A DNA stretch of 64,000 nt, taken from the NCBI GenBank assembly GCA_046050465.1, contig JBJOPS010000028.1, forward strand, positions 12,528 to 76,527, given 5' to 3'. The stretch comes from Egaibacter sp046050465. GTDB taxonomy: Bacteria; Pseudomonadota; Gammaproteobacteria; Burkholderiales; Burkholderiaceae_C. Below, piece by piece: positions 33,144-42,594 of this stretch (position 1 is the first letter of the stretch; every line of letters begins with the position of its first letter). A program made the position numbers and the translations under genes. The notes below the pieces were generated by a model that made no database searches, had not been told where the DNA came from, and saw only the letters and a program-made list of their open reading frames with translations.

Positions 33144-34403
33144 TTATTTGTAGCTGCGCGCGTCTTCAATCACTTTGCCGTCGTTGGGCAGGCTGCCTGG
33201 CACCACAAGCTCCACGTCACCCCGCAGTTTGGTGATGTCGCGGATGGCCTCGCCAATTTTGACGGCCAGCGCGTCAGGGCCGCTGCAGGCGGTTTCCACC
33301 TTCAAGGTCATGGCGTCGTTGGCCATTTCGCCGGTAACAACCAGCCGTGCCTTCGTGATTTCCGGAAAGCGTTTGGCGATGGTAGCCACCTGACCGGGGT
33401 GCACAAACATGCCCCTGATTTTGGTGGTCTGGTCCGCCCGGCCCATCCAGCCCTTGATGCGGGTGTTGGTGCGGCCGGTGGGGCAGTTGCCTGACAACAC
33501 CGCCGACAAGTCGCCCGTGCCAAAGCGGATCAAGGGGTAGTCCGGGTTCAGGCTGGTTACAACCAGTTCGCCCACTTCGCCCTCGGGCACAGGGTCACCG
33601 GTGCCAGAACGGACGATTTCAACAATCACACCTTCGTCCAGCACCAGGCCTTCGCGTGCAGCCGTTTCATAGGCGATCAGGCCCAGATCGGCCGTGGCGT
33701 AGCACTGATACGCATGAACGCCGTGTGCGGTGAACCAGTCGCGCAGGGAAGGAGGGAAAGCCTCGCCGCCCATCATGGCTTTCTTCACACTGGGCAGCGC
33801 CACACCCATGTCGGCCGCTTTTTCCAAAATGATTTTGAGGAAACTGGGGGTGCCGATGTAGCCTGCTGGCCGCAATTCGGCCATGGCTTGCACCTGCTGC
33901 TCAGTCTGGCCCGTGCCGCCGGCAAACACGCTGCAGCCCAGTGCGTGGGCGCCGGTTTCCATCATCGAGCCGGCGGGCACAAAGTGGTAGCTGAAGCAGT
34001 TGTGGATCAGCTCACCCGGCCTGAAGCCCGCGGCAAAGATCGCCCGCGCCATGCGCCAGTAGTCCTTGCCCACGCCTTCAGGCTCATAAATAGGACCGGG
34101 GCTGGCAAACACGCGGGGCATGGCGGCGCCGAAGCCCATGGTGCTGAAGCCGCCAAATACGTTGCTGGCATCCTGAGCACGCGCCTGCTGCTGAAGCGCC
34201 AGCAATTCGTGCTTGCGGGTAACGGGCAGGCGGGCCAGCGCGGCGCGGTCCCGCACGCTGGTGGCGTCCACCCCCTGCAAAATGCTGGCAAACGCCGAGG
34301 AGCAGGTCTGCGCATGGGCCACCTGACCCGGCAATGCGGCCATCAACGCGGCCTCGCGGGCTTGCGGGGAACGGGCTTCCAATAGATCGAAAAAATCACT
34401 CAC
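33144..34403 (-). CDS. Phenylacetate-CoA ligase family enzyme (PaaK-like)
   Basis: A 419-residue adenylate-forming enzyme of PaaK length. Recognisable parts are FGFGAAMPRVFASPGPIYEPEG region with the motif TMGFGAAM, the YQCYATADLGLIAYE segment, GEVGELVVTSLNPDYPLIRFGTGDLS and the C-terminal GRADQTTKIRGMFVHPGQV. It activates an aromatic or related acid with CoA; the substrate is open. I chose GTG at 34403 with GAGGA 7 nt upstream, because residues further upstream are encoded by a repeat. It is the last gene of the LIV-type operon. Confidence 0.82.
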   Translation of the reverse strand: MSDFFDLLEARSPQAREAALMAALPGQVAHAQTCSSAFASILQGVDATSVRDRAALARLPVTRKHELLALQQQARAQDASNVFGGFSTMGFGAAMPRVFASPGPIYEPEGVGKDYWRMARAIFAAGFRPGELIHNCFSYHFVPAGSMMETGAHALGCSVFAGGTGQTEQQVQAMAELRPAGYIGTPSFLKIILEKAADMGVALPSVKKAMMGGEAFPPSLRDWFTAHGVHAYQCYATADLGLIAYETAAREGLVLDEGVIVEIVRSGTGDPVPEGEVGELVVTSLNPDYPLIRFGTGDLSAVLSGNCPTGRTNTRIKGWMGRADQTTKIRGMFVHPGQVATIAKRFPEITKARLVVTGEMANDAMTLKVETACSGPDALAVKIGEAIRDITKLRGDVELVVPGSLPNDGKVIEDARSYK

Positions 34404-34457
34404 AAACACGTCCTCATTGTTGGAGCGGCAATGCGTAGCAAGCCGCTGTTCCAGAAA

Positions 34458-34543
34458 CACCGTGGAACCGGCTTTGCCGGGCCACTGGTGTTGCCCCCTG
34501 CAAGGGGGAAAGCGGCCACACGAAGTGGGCAAGCCGGGGGGTA
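34458..34543. repeat. GC-rich hairpin repeat between livF and the PaaK-like gene
   Basis: Contains TTGCCCCCTGCAAGGGGGAA (hairpin) and GCGGCCACACGAAGTGGGC ending GCCGGGGGG. It resembles dispersed Comamonadaceae intergenic repeats and separates two genes of the same operon, so it may act as a partial terminator or RNA-processing site. Confidence 0.6.
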
Positions 34544-34544
34544 T

Positions 34545-35354
34545 TCATGCCAGCCAGCGCTTGCGCCGCTTGTAGCTCTTTACATCCCTGAAGCTCTTGC
34601 GCTCGCCACCGCCAACGCCGAGGTAAAACTCCTTGACGTCTTCGTTGTTGCGCAAGTCAGCCGCTGCGCCGTCCATCACCACACGGCCGCTTTCCATGAT
34701 GTAGCCGTAGTCGGAATACTGCAGCGCCATGTTGGTGTTTTGCTCAGCCAGCAGGAAGGTCACTTTTTCCTTGTCGTTCAGGTCTTTGACGATGTTGAAC
34801 ACCTCTTCAACGATCTGGGGCGCCAGCCCCATGCTGGGCTCGTCCAGCAGCACCATGCTGGGGTTGGCCATCAGCGCACGGCCAATGGCACACATCTGCT
34901 GCTCGCCGCCCGAGGTGTAGGCCGCCTGGCTGGTGCGGCGTGTTTTGAGGCGAGGGAAATAGTTGTAGACCTTCTCCAGATTGCGTGCAATCTCGGCCTT
35001 GTCTTTACGGGTGTAAGAACCCGTCATCAGGTTTTCTTCAATGGTGAGGTGGGCAAAACAGTGCCTCCCTTCCATCACCTGCACCACACCACGCTGCACC
35101 AGATCGGCGGGCGACAGGTTTTCGATGCGCTCGCCTCGCAGCTCGATACTGCCCTTGGTAACTTCGCCCCGCTCACCCCGCAGCAGGTTGGAAATGGCGC
35201 GCAGCGTGGTGGTTTTGCCGGCACCATTGCCGCCCAGAATGGCCACAATCTTGCCCTGCGGCACCTGCAGCGAGACGCCCTTGAGCACCAGAATGACATG
35301 GTTATAAATAACCTCGATGCCGTTGACGTTGAGAACGATGTTGTTGGGTTCCAT
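34545..35354 (-). CDS. livF: LIV-type ABC importer ATPase (LivF-like)
   Basis: A 269-residue ATPase with Walker A GGNGAGKTT, a signature variant SGGEQQMCAIGRAL, Walker B MVLLDEPSMGLAP and HAAT-family features. It has a basic C-terminal tail (SYKRRKRWLA). The ATG at 35354 fits the family; the longer frame adds an unrelated stretch. It is the sixth gene of the operon from 41625 to 33144, with the receptor gene upstream after a 101-nt gap. Confidence 0.9.
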   Translation of the reverse strand: MEPNNIVLNVNGIEVIYNHVILVLKGVSLQVPQGKIVAILGGNGAGKTTTLRAISNLLRGERGEVTKGSIELRGERIENLSPADLVQRGVVQVMEGRHCFAHLTIEENLMTGSYTRKDKAEIARNLEKVYNYFPRLKTRRTSQAAYTSGGEQQMCAIGRALMANPSMVLLDEPSMGLAPQIVEEVFNIVKDLNDKEKVTFLLAEQNTNMALQYSDYGYIMESGRVVMDGAAADLRNNEDVKEFYLGVGGGERKSFRDVKSYKRRKRWLA

Positions 35355-35455
35355 GGTTTTACCTTTTGACCAATCGGCAAGGCAGTGCGTTGTTTGAAGT
35401 CGCGCAGCCCTGTCGATTGGTGGCTCGAATTGAGCCACCAATCGATCAGTTCACA

Positions 35456-36772
35456 TCAAGACTGGCAATCAGCCCCACTGCGACGTGTCAGCTTTTTCTC
35501 GGCAGCGTATTTGTCTGCTGCAGCCTTGACCATCGGTTTGATGATCTGCTCATCGCCTTGCAGCCAGTCGGAGGCCCATTCAAATTTGCTGCCGTCCCAG
35601 GTGTGCACGCGCGCGAATGAAGCGCCCATGTGATCCTGGCAGCTGGTCGAGATAGGCCGCATAACGCCCTTGAAACCCAGCGCATCCAGCTTGGCTTGCG
35701 TCAGATTCAGGTTTTCGTAGCCCCAGCGCGCCTTCTCAGCACTAACAATTTTCCCCTTGCCGAATCGTTCCTGCGCGGCACGCACACCTTCAATCGCGAA
35801 CATGGCTGCCTGCAAGCCGCGCATGTAAAGCACCTGACCCACTTCTTCCTTGGGGCCTGTTCCCAGGTTCTTCCCATGAACCTTGGCCAGAATTTCCTTG
35901 ACTACCGCGGAGCCAGGCTCGGCACCGTGCTGCATCATGATGGCGTTGTAGCCTTTGGCGCCAGCACCGACGTCCTTTACATCAGGTTCAGCACCGGCCC
36001 ACCACACGCCATACATCTTTTCACGCGGATAGCCAGTAGCCTGAGCTTCCTTGAGTGCGGTGGAGTTCATCACACCCCAACCCCAGTTGAGCACATAGTC
36101 CGGACGGTTCTGGCGAATTTGCAGCCAGGTAGCTTTCTGCTCCACGCCAGGGTGCGTTACAGGCAGCAAGCTGAGCTGAAAGCCGTGCATGGCGGCACGC
36201 TCTTGCAGCAGGGGAATGGGCTCTTTGCCAAACGGGCTGTCGTGATAAACCAGCGCAATTTTTTTGCCCTTGAGTTTGTCAAAGCCACCTTCTTTTTTGG
36301 CAATATGCTGAATGAGTGTGTCGGCAGCCACCCAGTAGGTGCCCGAAAGCGGGAAGTTCCACTTGAACACGCCACCGTCTGCCGACTCGCTGCGGCCATA
36401 GCCAGCCGTGATCAGGGGAATCTTGTCACCGGGCGCCTTTTCGGTCAGCGCGAAGGTGATGCCGGTAGACAACGGCTGGAACACGGTAGCACCGCCATTC
36501 TTGCCTTTCAGGCGCTCGTAACATTCCACGCCACGATCAGTTGCGTAGCCGGTTTCGCACTCTTCAAACGAAACTTTGACCCCGTTAATGCCACCCCTGG
36601 CATTGGTGAGCTTGAGGTAGTCCACATAGCCATTGGCAAATGGAACGCCGTTGGGGGCGTAAGCGCCCGTGCGGTAAACAAGCACGGGGAAAAACTGCTC
36701 CTTGGCCTGTGCAAATGCCGTGACTCCCACGGCGGCCAAGCAGGTAGCTAAAGCAAGGTTGCGTAGTTTCAT
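35456..36772 (-). CDS. LIV-type ABC importer substrate-binding protein
   Basis: A 438-residue periplasmic receptor of the Peripla_BP_6 (HAAT) group. A signal peptide (MKLRNLALATCLAAVGVTAF, cut after AQA) precedes a domain with FPVLVYRTGAYAPNGVPFANGY, LVYHDSPFGKEPIPLLQERA and NWGWGVMNSTALKEAQ. It is longer than LivK and lacks its typical amino-acid-binding start. Placement between two acyl-CoA ligases suggests uptake of an organic or aromatic acid rather than an amino acid. Confidence 0.87.
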   Translation of the reverse strand: MKLRNLALATCLAAVGVTAFAQAKEQFFPVLVYRTGAYAPNGVPFANGYVDYLKLTNARGGINGVKVSFEECETGYATDRGVECYERLKGKNGGATVFQPLSTGITFALTEKAPGDKIPLITAGYGRSESADGGVFKWNFPLSGTYWVAADTLIQHIAKKEGGFDKLKGKKIALVYHDSPFGKEPIPLLQERAAMHGFQLSLLPVTHPGVEQKATWLQIRQNRPDYVLNWGWGVMNSTALKEAQATGYPREKMYGVWWAGAEPDVKDVGAGAKGYNAIMMQHGAEPGSAVVKEILAKVHGKNLGTGPKEEVGQVLYMRGLQAAMFAIEGVRAAQERFGKGKIVSAEKARWGYENLNLTQAKLDALGFKGVMRPISTSCQDHMGASFARVHTWDGSKFEWASDWLQGDEQIIKPMVKAAADKYAAEKKLTRRSGADCQS

Positions 36773-36836
36773 AACGTCGTCTCCTGGTTGTATGGCACGG
36801 TTGCGTGCCGGGTTGCTTGAATGAAGCTGCTTTCAA

Positions 36837-37913
36837 TCAATGAGGGAACGGCCACAGGCGCAGCTTTTGCTTGCCTATTGACCACAATTTCGCGAGCCCA
36901 TGGGGTTCCACAATCAGGAACCAGACAATGAGTGCTCCAAACACCATGAATTCGGTGTGGGAAATCAGCGCCGTGGAAATCTCCACGCCAACCAGGGCAC
37001 CCAGTGCGGGAAGGAACTGATTCAGGAAAATGGGAAGTACCACGATAAACGCGGCCCCAAAGAAACTGCCCATGATGGAGCCCATGCCACCAATGATCAC
37101 CATGAACAACAGCTGAAATGACCGGTCTATGGAAAATGCAGCAGGCTCCCATGAACCCAGATGCACAAAACCCCATAACGCGCCGGCCACACCAACAACA
37201 AATGAGCTGACGGCAAACGCACTGAGCTTGGCGTACATCGGCCGGATGCCAATGACAGCGGCAGCCACGTCCATATCGCGAATCGCCATCCACTCACGGC
37301 CAATGGCCGAGCGCACCAGATTTTTGGCCATCAGCGCGAACACCACCAGGAAAGCCAGGCAAAACAGATACTTCTGCAGCGGCGTTTCGATAGGCAAGCC
37401 AAACACCTGCAAGTTGGATACCGATACCGAGCCCGAGGCATTGTTGTTGGTAAACCAGCCAATGCGCAGAAAGGCCCAATCGCAGAAAAACTGCGCAGCG
37501 AGTGTCGCCACCGCCAGATACAGCCCCTTGACGCGCAGGCTCGGGATGCCGAAGAATATGCCGACCAGGGTGGCAAAGACACCACCTGAAAGCAGTGCGA
37601 GTATCAGTGGCATGCCGTCAACACGAATATAGGTGTTGTACGCCATGTAGGCCCCCACAGCCATAAAGGCACCAGACCCCAGCGAGATCTGCCCACAGTA
37701 ACCCACCAGTATGTTCACGCCCAAAGCGGCAAGAGCGAGGATCAGGAACGGGATCAGGATGGCACGGAACATGTACTCATCCGCCAGAAGTGGGACTCCA
37801 GCGAATGCAAAGGCGATGAGTCCCAGAATGACCCAGCGATCCTGCGTGATTGGGAAAATCTGCTGATCAGCAGCGTACGAGGTTTTGAATTGACCGTTTT
37901 CTCTGTAAAACAT
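36837..37913 (-). CDS. livM: LIV-type ABC importer permease (LivM-like)
   Basis: A 358-residue inner membrane protein with about ten membrane segments. It shows GYCGQISLGSGAFMAVGAYMAY and the coupling region REWMAIRDMDVAAAVIGIRPMYAKLSAFAVSSF, then GGMGSIMGSFFGAAFIVVLP, typical of LivM. It precedes the receptor gene and follows the LivH gene by 11 nt. Confidence 0.92.
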   Translation of the reverse strand: MFYRENGQFKTSYAADQQIFPITQDRWVILGLIAFAFAGVPLLADEYMFRAILIPFLILALAALGVNILVGYCGQISLGSGAFMAVGAYMAYNTYIRVDGMPLILALLSGGVFATLVGIFFGIPSLRVKGLYLAVATLAAQFFCDWAFLRIGWFTNNNASGSVSVSNLQVFGLPIETPLQKYLFCLAFLVVFALMAKNLVRSAIGREWMAIRDMDVAAAVIGIRPMYAKLSAFAVSSFVVGVAGALWGFVHLGSWEPAAFSIDRSFQLLFMVIIGGMGSIMGSFFGAAFIVVLPIFLNQFLPALGALVGVEISTALISHTEFMVFGALIVWFLIVEPHGLAKLWSIGKQKLRLWPFPH

Positions 37914-37924
37914 GAAGAGTTTCC

Positions 37925-38854
37925 TTAGACGCGGTCAATGATTTTTTCGCCAAAAAGGCCTTGCGGACGGAAAAGCAGAAACACCAGCGCGAGTACATAC
38001 GCAAACCAGATTTCGATTCCGCCCCCGACAAACGGCCCGAGGTACACCTCCGACAGCTTTTCCCCGACGCCGATGATGAGCCCGCCAATGATGGCGCCGG
38101 GCACCGACGTAAGACCACCGAGAATGATGACGGGCAAGGCACGCAGCGCTACCGTAGTTAGCGAAAACTGCACGCCCAGCTTTGAGCCCCAGATGATCCC
38201 GGCCACCAGCGCGGTAATGCCGGCAACAAACCAGACAATGACCCAGATACGGTTGAGCGGAATTCCGATGGACTGCGCAGCCTGGTGGTCATCCGCCACC
38301 GCCCGCAATGCACGGCCCGTACTGGTTTTCTGAAAGAACAACGACAAAACAGCAACCAGAATGGCGGCCACGCACGCAGCGTACACATCTTCCATGTTGA
38401 TCAAAACGCCGCCCTCAAACAGGCCTTCAAACAAAAATACCGGCTCCTTGGGCATGCCGACGTCGATTTTGTAGATATCGCTGCCGAAGATGGTTTGTCC
38501 CATACCGTCCAGAAAGTAGGTAATGCCCAGCGTAGCCATCAGGAGCGTTACGCCCTCCTGATTGACGAGATGCCGAAGTACCAGCCTCTCAATCAGCCAC
38601 GCCAGAAGGAACATGAGCACCGCTGCCAGCATGAAGGCCAGAAGATTGCCGACGAACTTGCTTTCAAGCCCCAGCCAGCCCGGAATCCACTCGGAAAAAC
38701 GGGCCATGGCCAGTGCGGCAAACAGCACCATCGCGCCCTGTGCAAAGTTGAACACCCCTGAGGCCTTGAAGATCAATACAAAGCCCAGTGCTACCAGCGA
38801 ATACAGCATGCCTGCCATGAGGCCGCCGAACAGAGTTTCCAGAAAAAATGCCAT
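37925..38854 (-). CDS. livH: LIV-type ABC importer permease (LivH-like)
   Basis: A 309-residue inner membrane protein with about eight membrane segments. Landmarks are LFGGLMAGMLYSLVALGFVLIFKASGVFNFAQGAM at the start and RALRAVADDHQAAQSIGIPLNRI (EAA-like loop), then GGLTSVPGAIIGGLIIGVGE. It pairs with LivM; the ATPase gene lies 12 nt upstream. Confidence 0.92.
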   Translation of the reverse strand: MAFFLETLFGGLMAGMLYSLVALGFVLIFKASGVFNFAQGAMVLFAALAMARFSEWIPGWLGLESKFVGNLLAFMLAAVLMFLLAWLIERLVLRHLVNQEGVTLLMATLGITYFLDGMGQTIFGSDIYKIDVGMPKEPVFLFEGLFEGGVLINMEDVYAACVAAILVAVLSLFFQKTSTGRALRAVADDHQAAQSIGIPLNRIWVIVWFVAGITALVAGIIWGSKLGVQFSLTTVALRALPVIILGGLTSVPGAIIGGLIIGVGEKLSEVYLGPFVGGGIEIWFAYVLALVFLLFRPQGLFGEKIIDRV

Positions 38855-38866
38855 GATGCTTAGTCC

Positions 38867-39649
38867 TTAGTGAGAGGTGCCAAGGTAGGCACTGATCACG
38901 TCTTCGTTGTTGCGGACTTCTTCGGGGGTACCGTCGCCGATTTTTTTGCCGTAATCCAGCACCACCACGCGGTCTGAAATGTCCATCACCACGCCCATGT
39001 CGTGTTCGATCAGCACCACCGTCGTGCCGAACTCGTCGTTGATATCGAGCACAAAGCGGCACATGTCCTGCTTTTCCTCGACGTTCATGCCCGCCATGGG
39101 CTCGTCGAGCAGGAGCACTTGTGGCTCCATCGCCAGCGCACGGCCCAGGTCCACACGCTTTTGCAAGCCATAAGGCAATTGCCCAACCGGCGTTTTGCGG
39201 TGCGCCTGAATTTCCAGAAAGTCGATGATGTGCTCGACAAACTCGCGGTGTTGCGCTTCTTCGCGGGCGGCTGGTCCGACGCGCAGCGCCTGCATGAACA
39301 GGTTGCTCTTGATACGCAGATTACGCCCGGTCATGATGTTGTCGATCACACTCATGCCCTTGAACAGCGCCAGGTTCTGGAAGGTGCGTGCGACACCCAT
39401 CTCGGCCACTTCACGCGGGTTCATGTGGCTGAAGGTCTTGCCGCGAAAGGTGATGTTGCCGTCTTGCGGCGTGTACACGCCGTTGATGCAATTGAGCATG
39501 GAGCTCTTGCCTGCGCCGTTGGGGCCGATGATGGCGCGGATTTCATGCTCTTTCACGTTGAACGAAATATCCGTCAGCGCCTTGACCCCGCCGAATCGCA
39601 GACTGATGTTGTTGACGTCGAGAATGACGTCGCCGATTTGTTTGCTCAT
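38867..39649 (-). CDS. livG: LIV-type ABC importer ATPase (LivG-like)
   Basis: A 260-residue ATPase with Walker A GPNGAGKSS, the HAAT extension between Walker A and signature (VARTFQNLALFKGMSVIDNIMTGR), a degenerate signature PYGLQKRVDLGRAL, Walker B LLLDEPMAGMN and an H-loop EHDMGVVM. It forms the heterodimer with LivF. It starts 20 nt after the acyl-CoA ligase stop. Confidence 0.92.
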   Translation of the reverse strand: MSKQIGDVILDVNNISLRFGGVKALTDISFNVKEHEIRAIIGPNGAGKSSMLNCINGVYTPQDGNITFRGKTFSHMNPREVAEMGVARTFQNLALFKGMSVIDNIMTGRNLRIKSNLFMQALRVGPAAREEAQHREFVEHIIDFLEIQAHRKTPVGQLPYGLQKRVDLGRALAMEPQVLLLDEPMAGMNVEEKQDMCRFVLDINDEFGTTVVLIEHDMGVVMDISDRVVVLDYGKKIGDGTPEEVRNNEDVISAYLGTSH

Positions 39650-39669
39650 GATGCTTGTGTCATTCTTCT

Positions 39670-41625
39670 TCAGGCAGCGGCCTTGACCGGCGCAAAGGTT
39701 TTGGTGTCCGAGATCTTCAGCGTGGCGCTCACACTGCCGGTGCGCCCGTCTTCAAACTTCACCACTGTCTCAATGAACTGTTCCTTTTTACCGCCATACA
39801 GCGCGTCAACCAGCGGCTGGTATTTCTCGGCGATGAAACCGCGGCGAACCTTGTTGGTGCGGGTGAGTTCACCATCGTCGGCATCCAGCTCCTTGTGCAG
39901 CACCAGGAAGCGGCTCACCTGGCTGCCCGCCAGCAACTCGTCAACGGACAGATCGGCGTTGACCTTTTCCACACACGCCTGAATCAGCTGGTACACCTCT
40001 GGTTTTTGCGCCAGATCGGTGTAGCCCGCATACGGCAGATTGCGCCGCTCGGCCCAGTTGCCCACAGCGTCAAAGTCGATGTTGATCATCACGCAGACCT
40101 GTTCGCGCTGATCGCCGTATGCCACCACTTCCTTGATTTGCGGGAAAAACTTGAGTTTGTTTTCAACATATTTGGGCGCGAACATCGCGCCGTCATTGGC
40201 GCCACCCTTGATGCGGCCCACGTCTTTCACCCGGTCGATGATCTTCAGGTGCCCATGCGCATCAATAAAGCCGGCGTCACTGGTGTGGTACCAGCCCGAA
40301 GCGTCCAGCACTTCGGCTGTAGCAGCCGGGTTCTTGTAATACTCTTTGAGCAAGCCGGGCGACTTGACCAGAATTTCGCCATCCGCAGACACCTTGATTT
40401 CGACACCCTTGCAGGGAATTCCCACGGTATCGGCACGCGCCTCGTGGTCGGGTTGCAGACACACAAACACGGCGGTTTCGGTGGAGCCGTACAACTGCTT
40501 GAGGTTGATGCCGATGGATCGGTAAAAGCTGAACAGGTCCGGCCCGATGGCTTCACCCGCGGTGTAGGCCACGCGCACGCGGCTCATGCCCAGGTTGTTG
40601 CGCAACGGGCCATAAATGAGCGCGTTGCCCAAGGCATACAGCACCGTGCTGCCAAACCCGATGGACTTACCGTCCATGCGGGTCGGGCCCACGCGTTTGG
40701 CCAGGTCCATGAAGTAGTGGAACAGCTTGCGCTTGATGGTGCCCGCGTCTTCCATGCGAATCATCACGCTGGTCAGCAGGCCTTCAAACACCCGCGGGGG
40801 CGCGAAGTAATACGTCGGACCAATTTCCTTGAGGTCGATGGTGACGGTGGAAGCCGACTCGGGGCAGTTCACCACGTAGCCGCACACCAGCCACTGGGCA
40901 TAGCTGAAGATGTTCTGGCCCACCCACGCCGGGGGCAGGTAAGCCAGCACCTCTTCTGCACTGGTCAGCCTGTCAAACTCGGCGCCCGCCTGCGCGCGGT
41001 TGATCAGCGTGTCGTGCGTGTGCACCACGCCCTTGGGATTGCCGGTGGTGCCGGATGTGAAAAACATCGACGACACGTCGTCCGGCTTCGTCTGCTGCAC
41101 CTGCGCGTTGAAAAATTCGGGGTGCAAGGTGGCAAAAGCCTTGCCGGCAGCAAGCAACTCTTCCAGCGAGGCCAGCCCCGGCTCATCGTATTTGCGCAGC
41201 CCGCGCGGATCATCAAAAAAGATGTGGGCCAGTTGCGGGCACTTCTCGCGAATCTCCAGCAGCTTGTCCACCTGCTCCTGGTCTTCAGCAAAGGCGAAGC
41301 GCACTTCGGCGTTGTTGATGGGGAACACACATTCCAGCGCAGCGGCGTCCTGGTACAGCGGGATGGGAACCGCCCCCAGCGACTGCGCGGCCAGCATGGT
41401 GGCATACAGCCGCGGACGGTTGGCCCCTATGACGACCATGTGCTCATCGCGCTGCAAACCAGCCTGATGCAGACCACAGGCCAGATGCTCCACCATCAGC
41501 GCGAGATCCGACCACGACAGGCTTTGCCAGATGCCGTATTCCTTTTCGCGCATGGCGGGCGCAGCGCCTCGCTCGGCCGCGTGTTTCAGCAAAAGTCTCG
41601 GGAACGTCGTTTGCACAGCAAGCAT
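39670..41625 (-). CDS. AMP-dependent acyl-CoA ligase (long-chain type)
   Basis: A 651-residue adenylate-forming enzyme. It contains the P-loop FFTSGTTGNPKGVVHTH, the A5-like LYGSTETA, YHTSDAGFIDAHGHLKIIDRVKD and a long C-terminal domain, as in FadD15-type long-chain acyl-CoA synthetases. Relatives occur in many LIV-type operons where they activate the imported acid. It is the first gene of the operon, 176 nt from the divergent Crp/Fnr gene; the motif at 41720-41745 lies in this space. Confidence 0.88.
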   Translation of the reverse strand: MLAVQTTFPRLLLKHAAERGAAPAMREKEYGIWQSLSWSDLALMVEHLACGLHQAGLQRDEHMVVIGANRPRLYATMLAAQSLGAVPIPLYQDAAALECVFPINNAEVRFAFAEDQEQVDKLLEIREKCPQLAHIFFDDPRGLRKYDEPGLASLEELLAAGKAFATLHPEFFNAQVQQTKPDDVSSMFFTSGTTGNPKGVVHTHDTLINRAQAGAEFDRLTSAEEVLAYLPPAWVGQNIFSYAQWLVCGYVVNCPESASTVTIDLKEIGPTYYFAPPRVFEGLLTSVMIRMEDAGTIKRKLFHYFMDLAKRVGPTRMDGKSIGFGSTVLYALGNALIYGPLRNNLGMSRVRVAYTAGEAIGPDLFSFYRSIGINLKQLYGSTETAVFVCLQPDHEARADTVGIPCKGVEIKVSADGEILVKSPGLLKEYYKNPAATAEVLDASGWYHTSDAGFIDAHGHLKIIDRVKDVGRIKGGANDGAMFAPKYVENKLKFFPQIKEVVAYGDQREQVCVMINIDFDAVGNWAERRNLPYAGYTDLAQKPEVYQLIQACVEKVNADLSVDELLAGSQVSRFLVLHKELDADDGELTRTNKVRRGFIAEKYQPLVDALYGGKKEQFIETVVKFEDGRTGSVSATLKISDTKTFAPVKAAA

Positions 41626-41719
41626 CCTTCCGGTTCATGCCCGCTCAGTCTTTGAGACGGGTTATTGACCTGAAATGTAGAAACCAATTTGACGTTCAGA
41701 TGTCGGTACGATGACAATT

Positions 41720-41745
41720 GGGGGTTTCGGAGACTAGGAGTTTCC
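41720..41745. promoter_or_regulatory. Motif GGAAACT-N-GAAACCCCC, copy 2
   Basis: On the minus strand it reads GGAAACTCCTAG, then CGAAACCCCC, matching copy 1 in half-site sequence and nearly in spacing (one base longer). It lies between the acyl-CoA ligase operon and the divergent Crp/Fnr regulator, 95 nt from the ligase start. Confidence 0.4.
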
Positions 41746-41801
41746 CTATGTTTTCCACGAATTTCGGCAGCGCTGCACGCCATCCAACCCACCATTGACC
41801 C

Positions 41802-42518
41802 ATGTCAACTGATCTATCGCTTCACCACCGGCGCCGTGCGCCGACGCCCGCGGAAATGGCCGCCATTCCCTGGCTGGCGCTGCTGGGCGCGAACGAGCGT
41901 GAGCGCGCTGAACATGAGCTGAAGGTGGGCGACGCTCTGTCCGGTGACTTCGTGTGCCGCATCGGGCGGCCGGTGACGTATTGGTTTGGCGTGGTGGATG
42001 GCCTGCTGAAGATGAGCTCGGACAGCCCGGACGGCCACAGCATGACATTCACCGGCGTGCCGCCCGGCGGCTGGTTTGGCGAGGGCACGGCGCTCAAGCG
42101 CGAGCCGTATCGCTACAACATCCAGGCGCTGCGCAAAAGCGTGGTAGCCGGGCTGCCTGTGGACACGTTTCACTGGCTGCTGGACCACTCCATCGGCTTC
42201 AACCGTTTTGTGATGAACCAGCTCAACGAACGGCTGGGCCAGTTCATCGCCGCACGTGAAATTGACCGCATGGCCAACCCCGAGGTGCGTGTGGCGCGCA
42301 GCCTGGCAGCGCTGTTCAACCCGGTGCTGTATCCCGGCGTGGGCGAGCTGCTGCGCATCACGCAGCAGGAGCTGGCGTATCTGGTGGGCCTGTCGCGCCA
42401 GCGCGTGAACGAGGCGCTAACCGCGCTGGCGACGCAGGGTGTGATTCGCGTGGAATACGGTGGTTTGCGGGTGTTAAGTCTGGCGGCGTTGAGGTCCAAC
42501 ATTTTCGATGCTAAATAG
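41802..42518 (+). CDS. Crp/Fnr-family transcriptional regulator
   Basis: A 238-residue regulator with a cyclic-nucleotide-binding-like beta barrel (residues about 35-140, PPGGWFGEGTALKREPY) and a C-terminal helix-turn-helix (ITQQELAYLVGLSRQRVNEALTAL). There are no Fnr cysteines, and the cAMP-binding RxxL arginine pattern is not clear, so the ligand is unknown. It is divergent from the acyl-CoA ligase/LIV operon and is the likely local regulator. Its stop codon touches a palindromic repeat copy. Confidence 0.85.
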   Translation: MSTDLSLHHRRRAPTPAEMAAIPWLALLGANERERAEHELKVGDALSGDFVCRIGRPVTYWFGVVDGLLKMSSDSPDGHSMTFTGVPPGGWFGEGTALKREPYRYNIQALRKSVVAGLPVDTFHWLLDHSIGFNRFVMNQLNERLGQFIAAREIDRMANPEVRVARSLAALFNPVLYPGVGELLRITQQELAYLVGLSRQRVNEALTALATQGVIRVEYGGLRVLSLAALRSNIFDAK

Positions 42519-42578
42519 GGTCTGAATTGGCTTCTAGCCCTCGTGGAATATTCGTGAGTAGCTATTGATTTTGTAGTG
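42518..42578 (-). repeat. Palindromic repeat element after the Crp/Fnr gene
   Basis: On the minus strand: ACAAAATCAATAGCTACTCACGAATATTCCACGAGGGCTAGAAGCC. It begins at the stop codon of the regulator and could serve as its transcript end. Confidence 0.75.
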
Positions 42579-42594
42579 TTTTGCCGGTTTGACT

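Noticed and set aside
39655..41655. A 666-codon open frame antisense to the acyl-CoA ligase
   Set aside because: Same shadow pattern; the minus strand carries all adenylation motifs.
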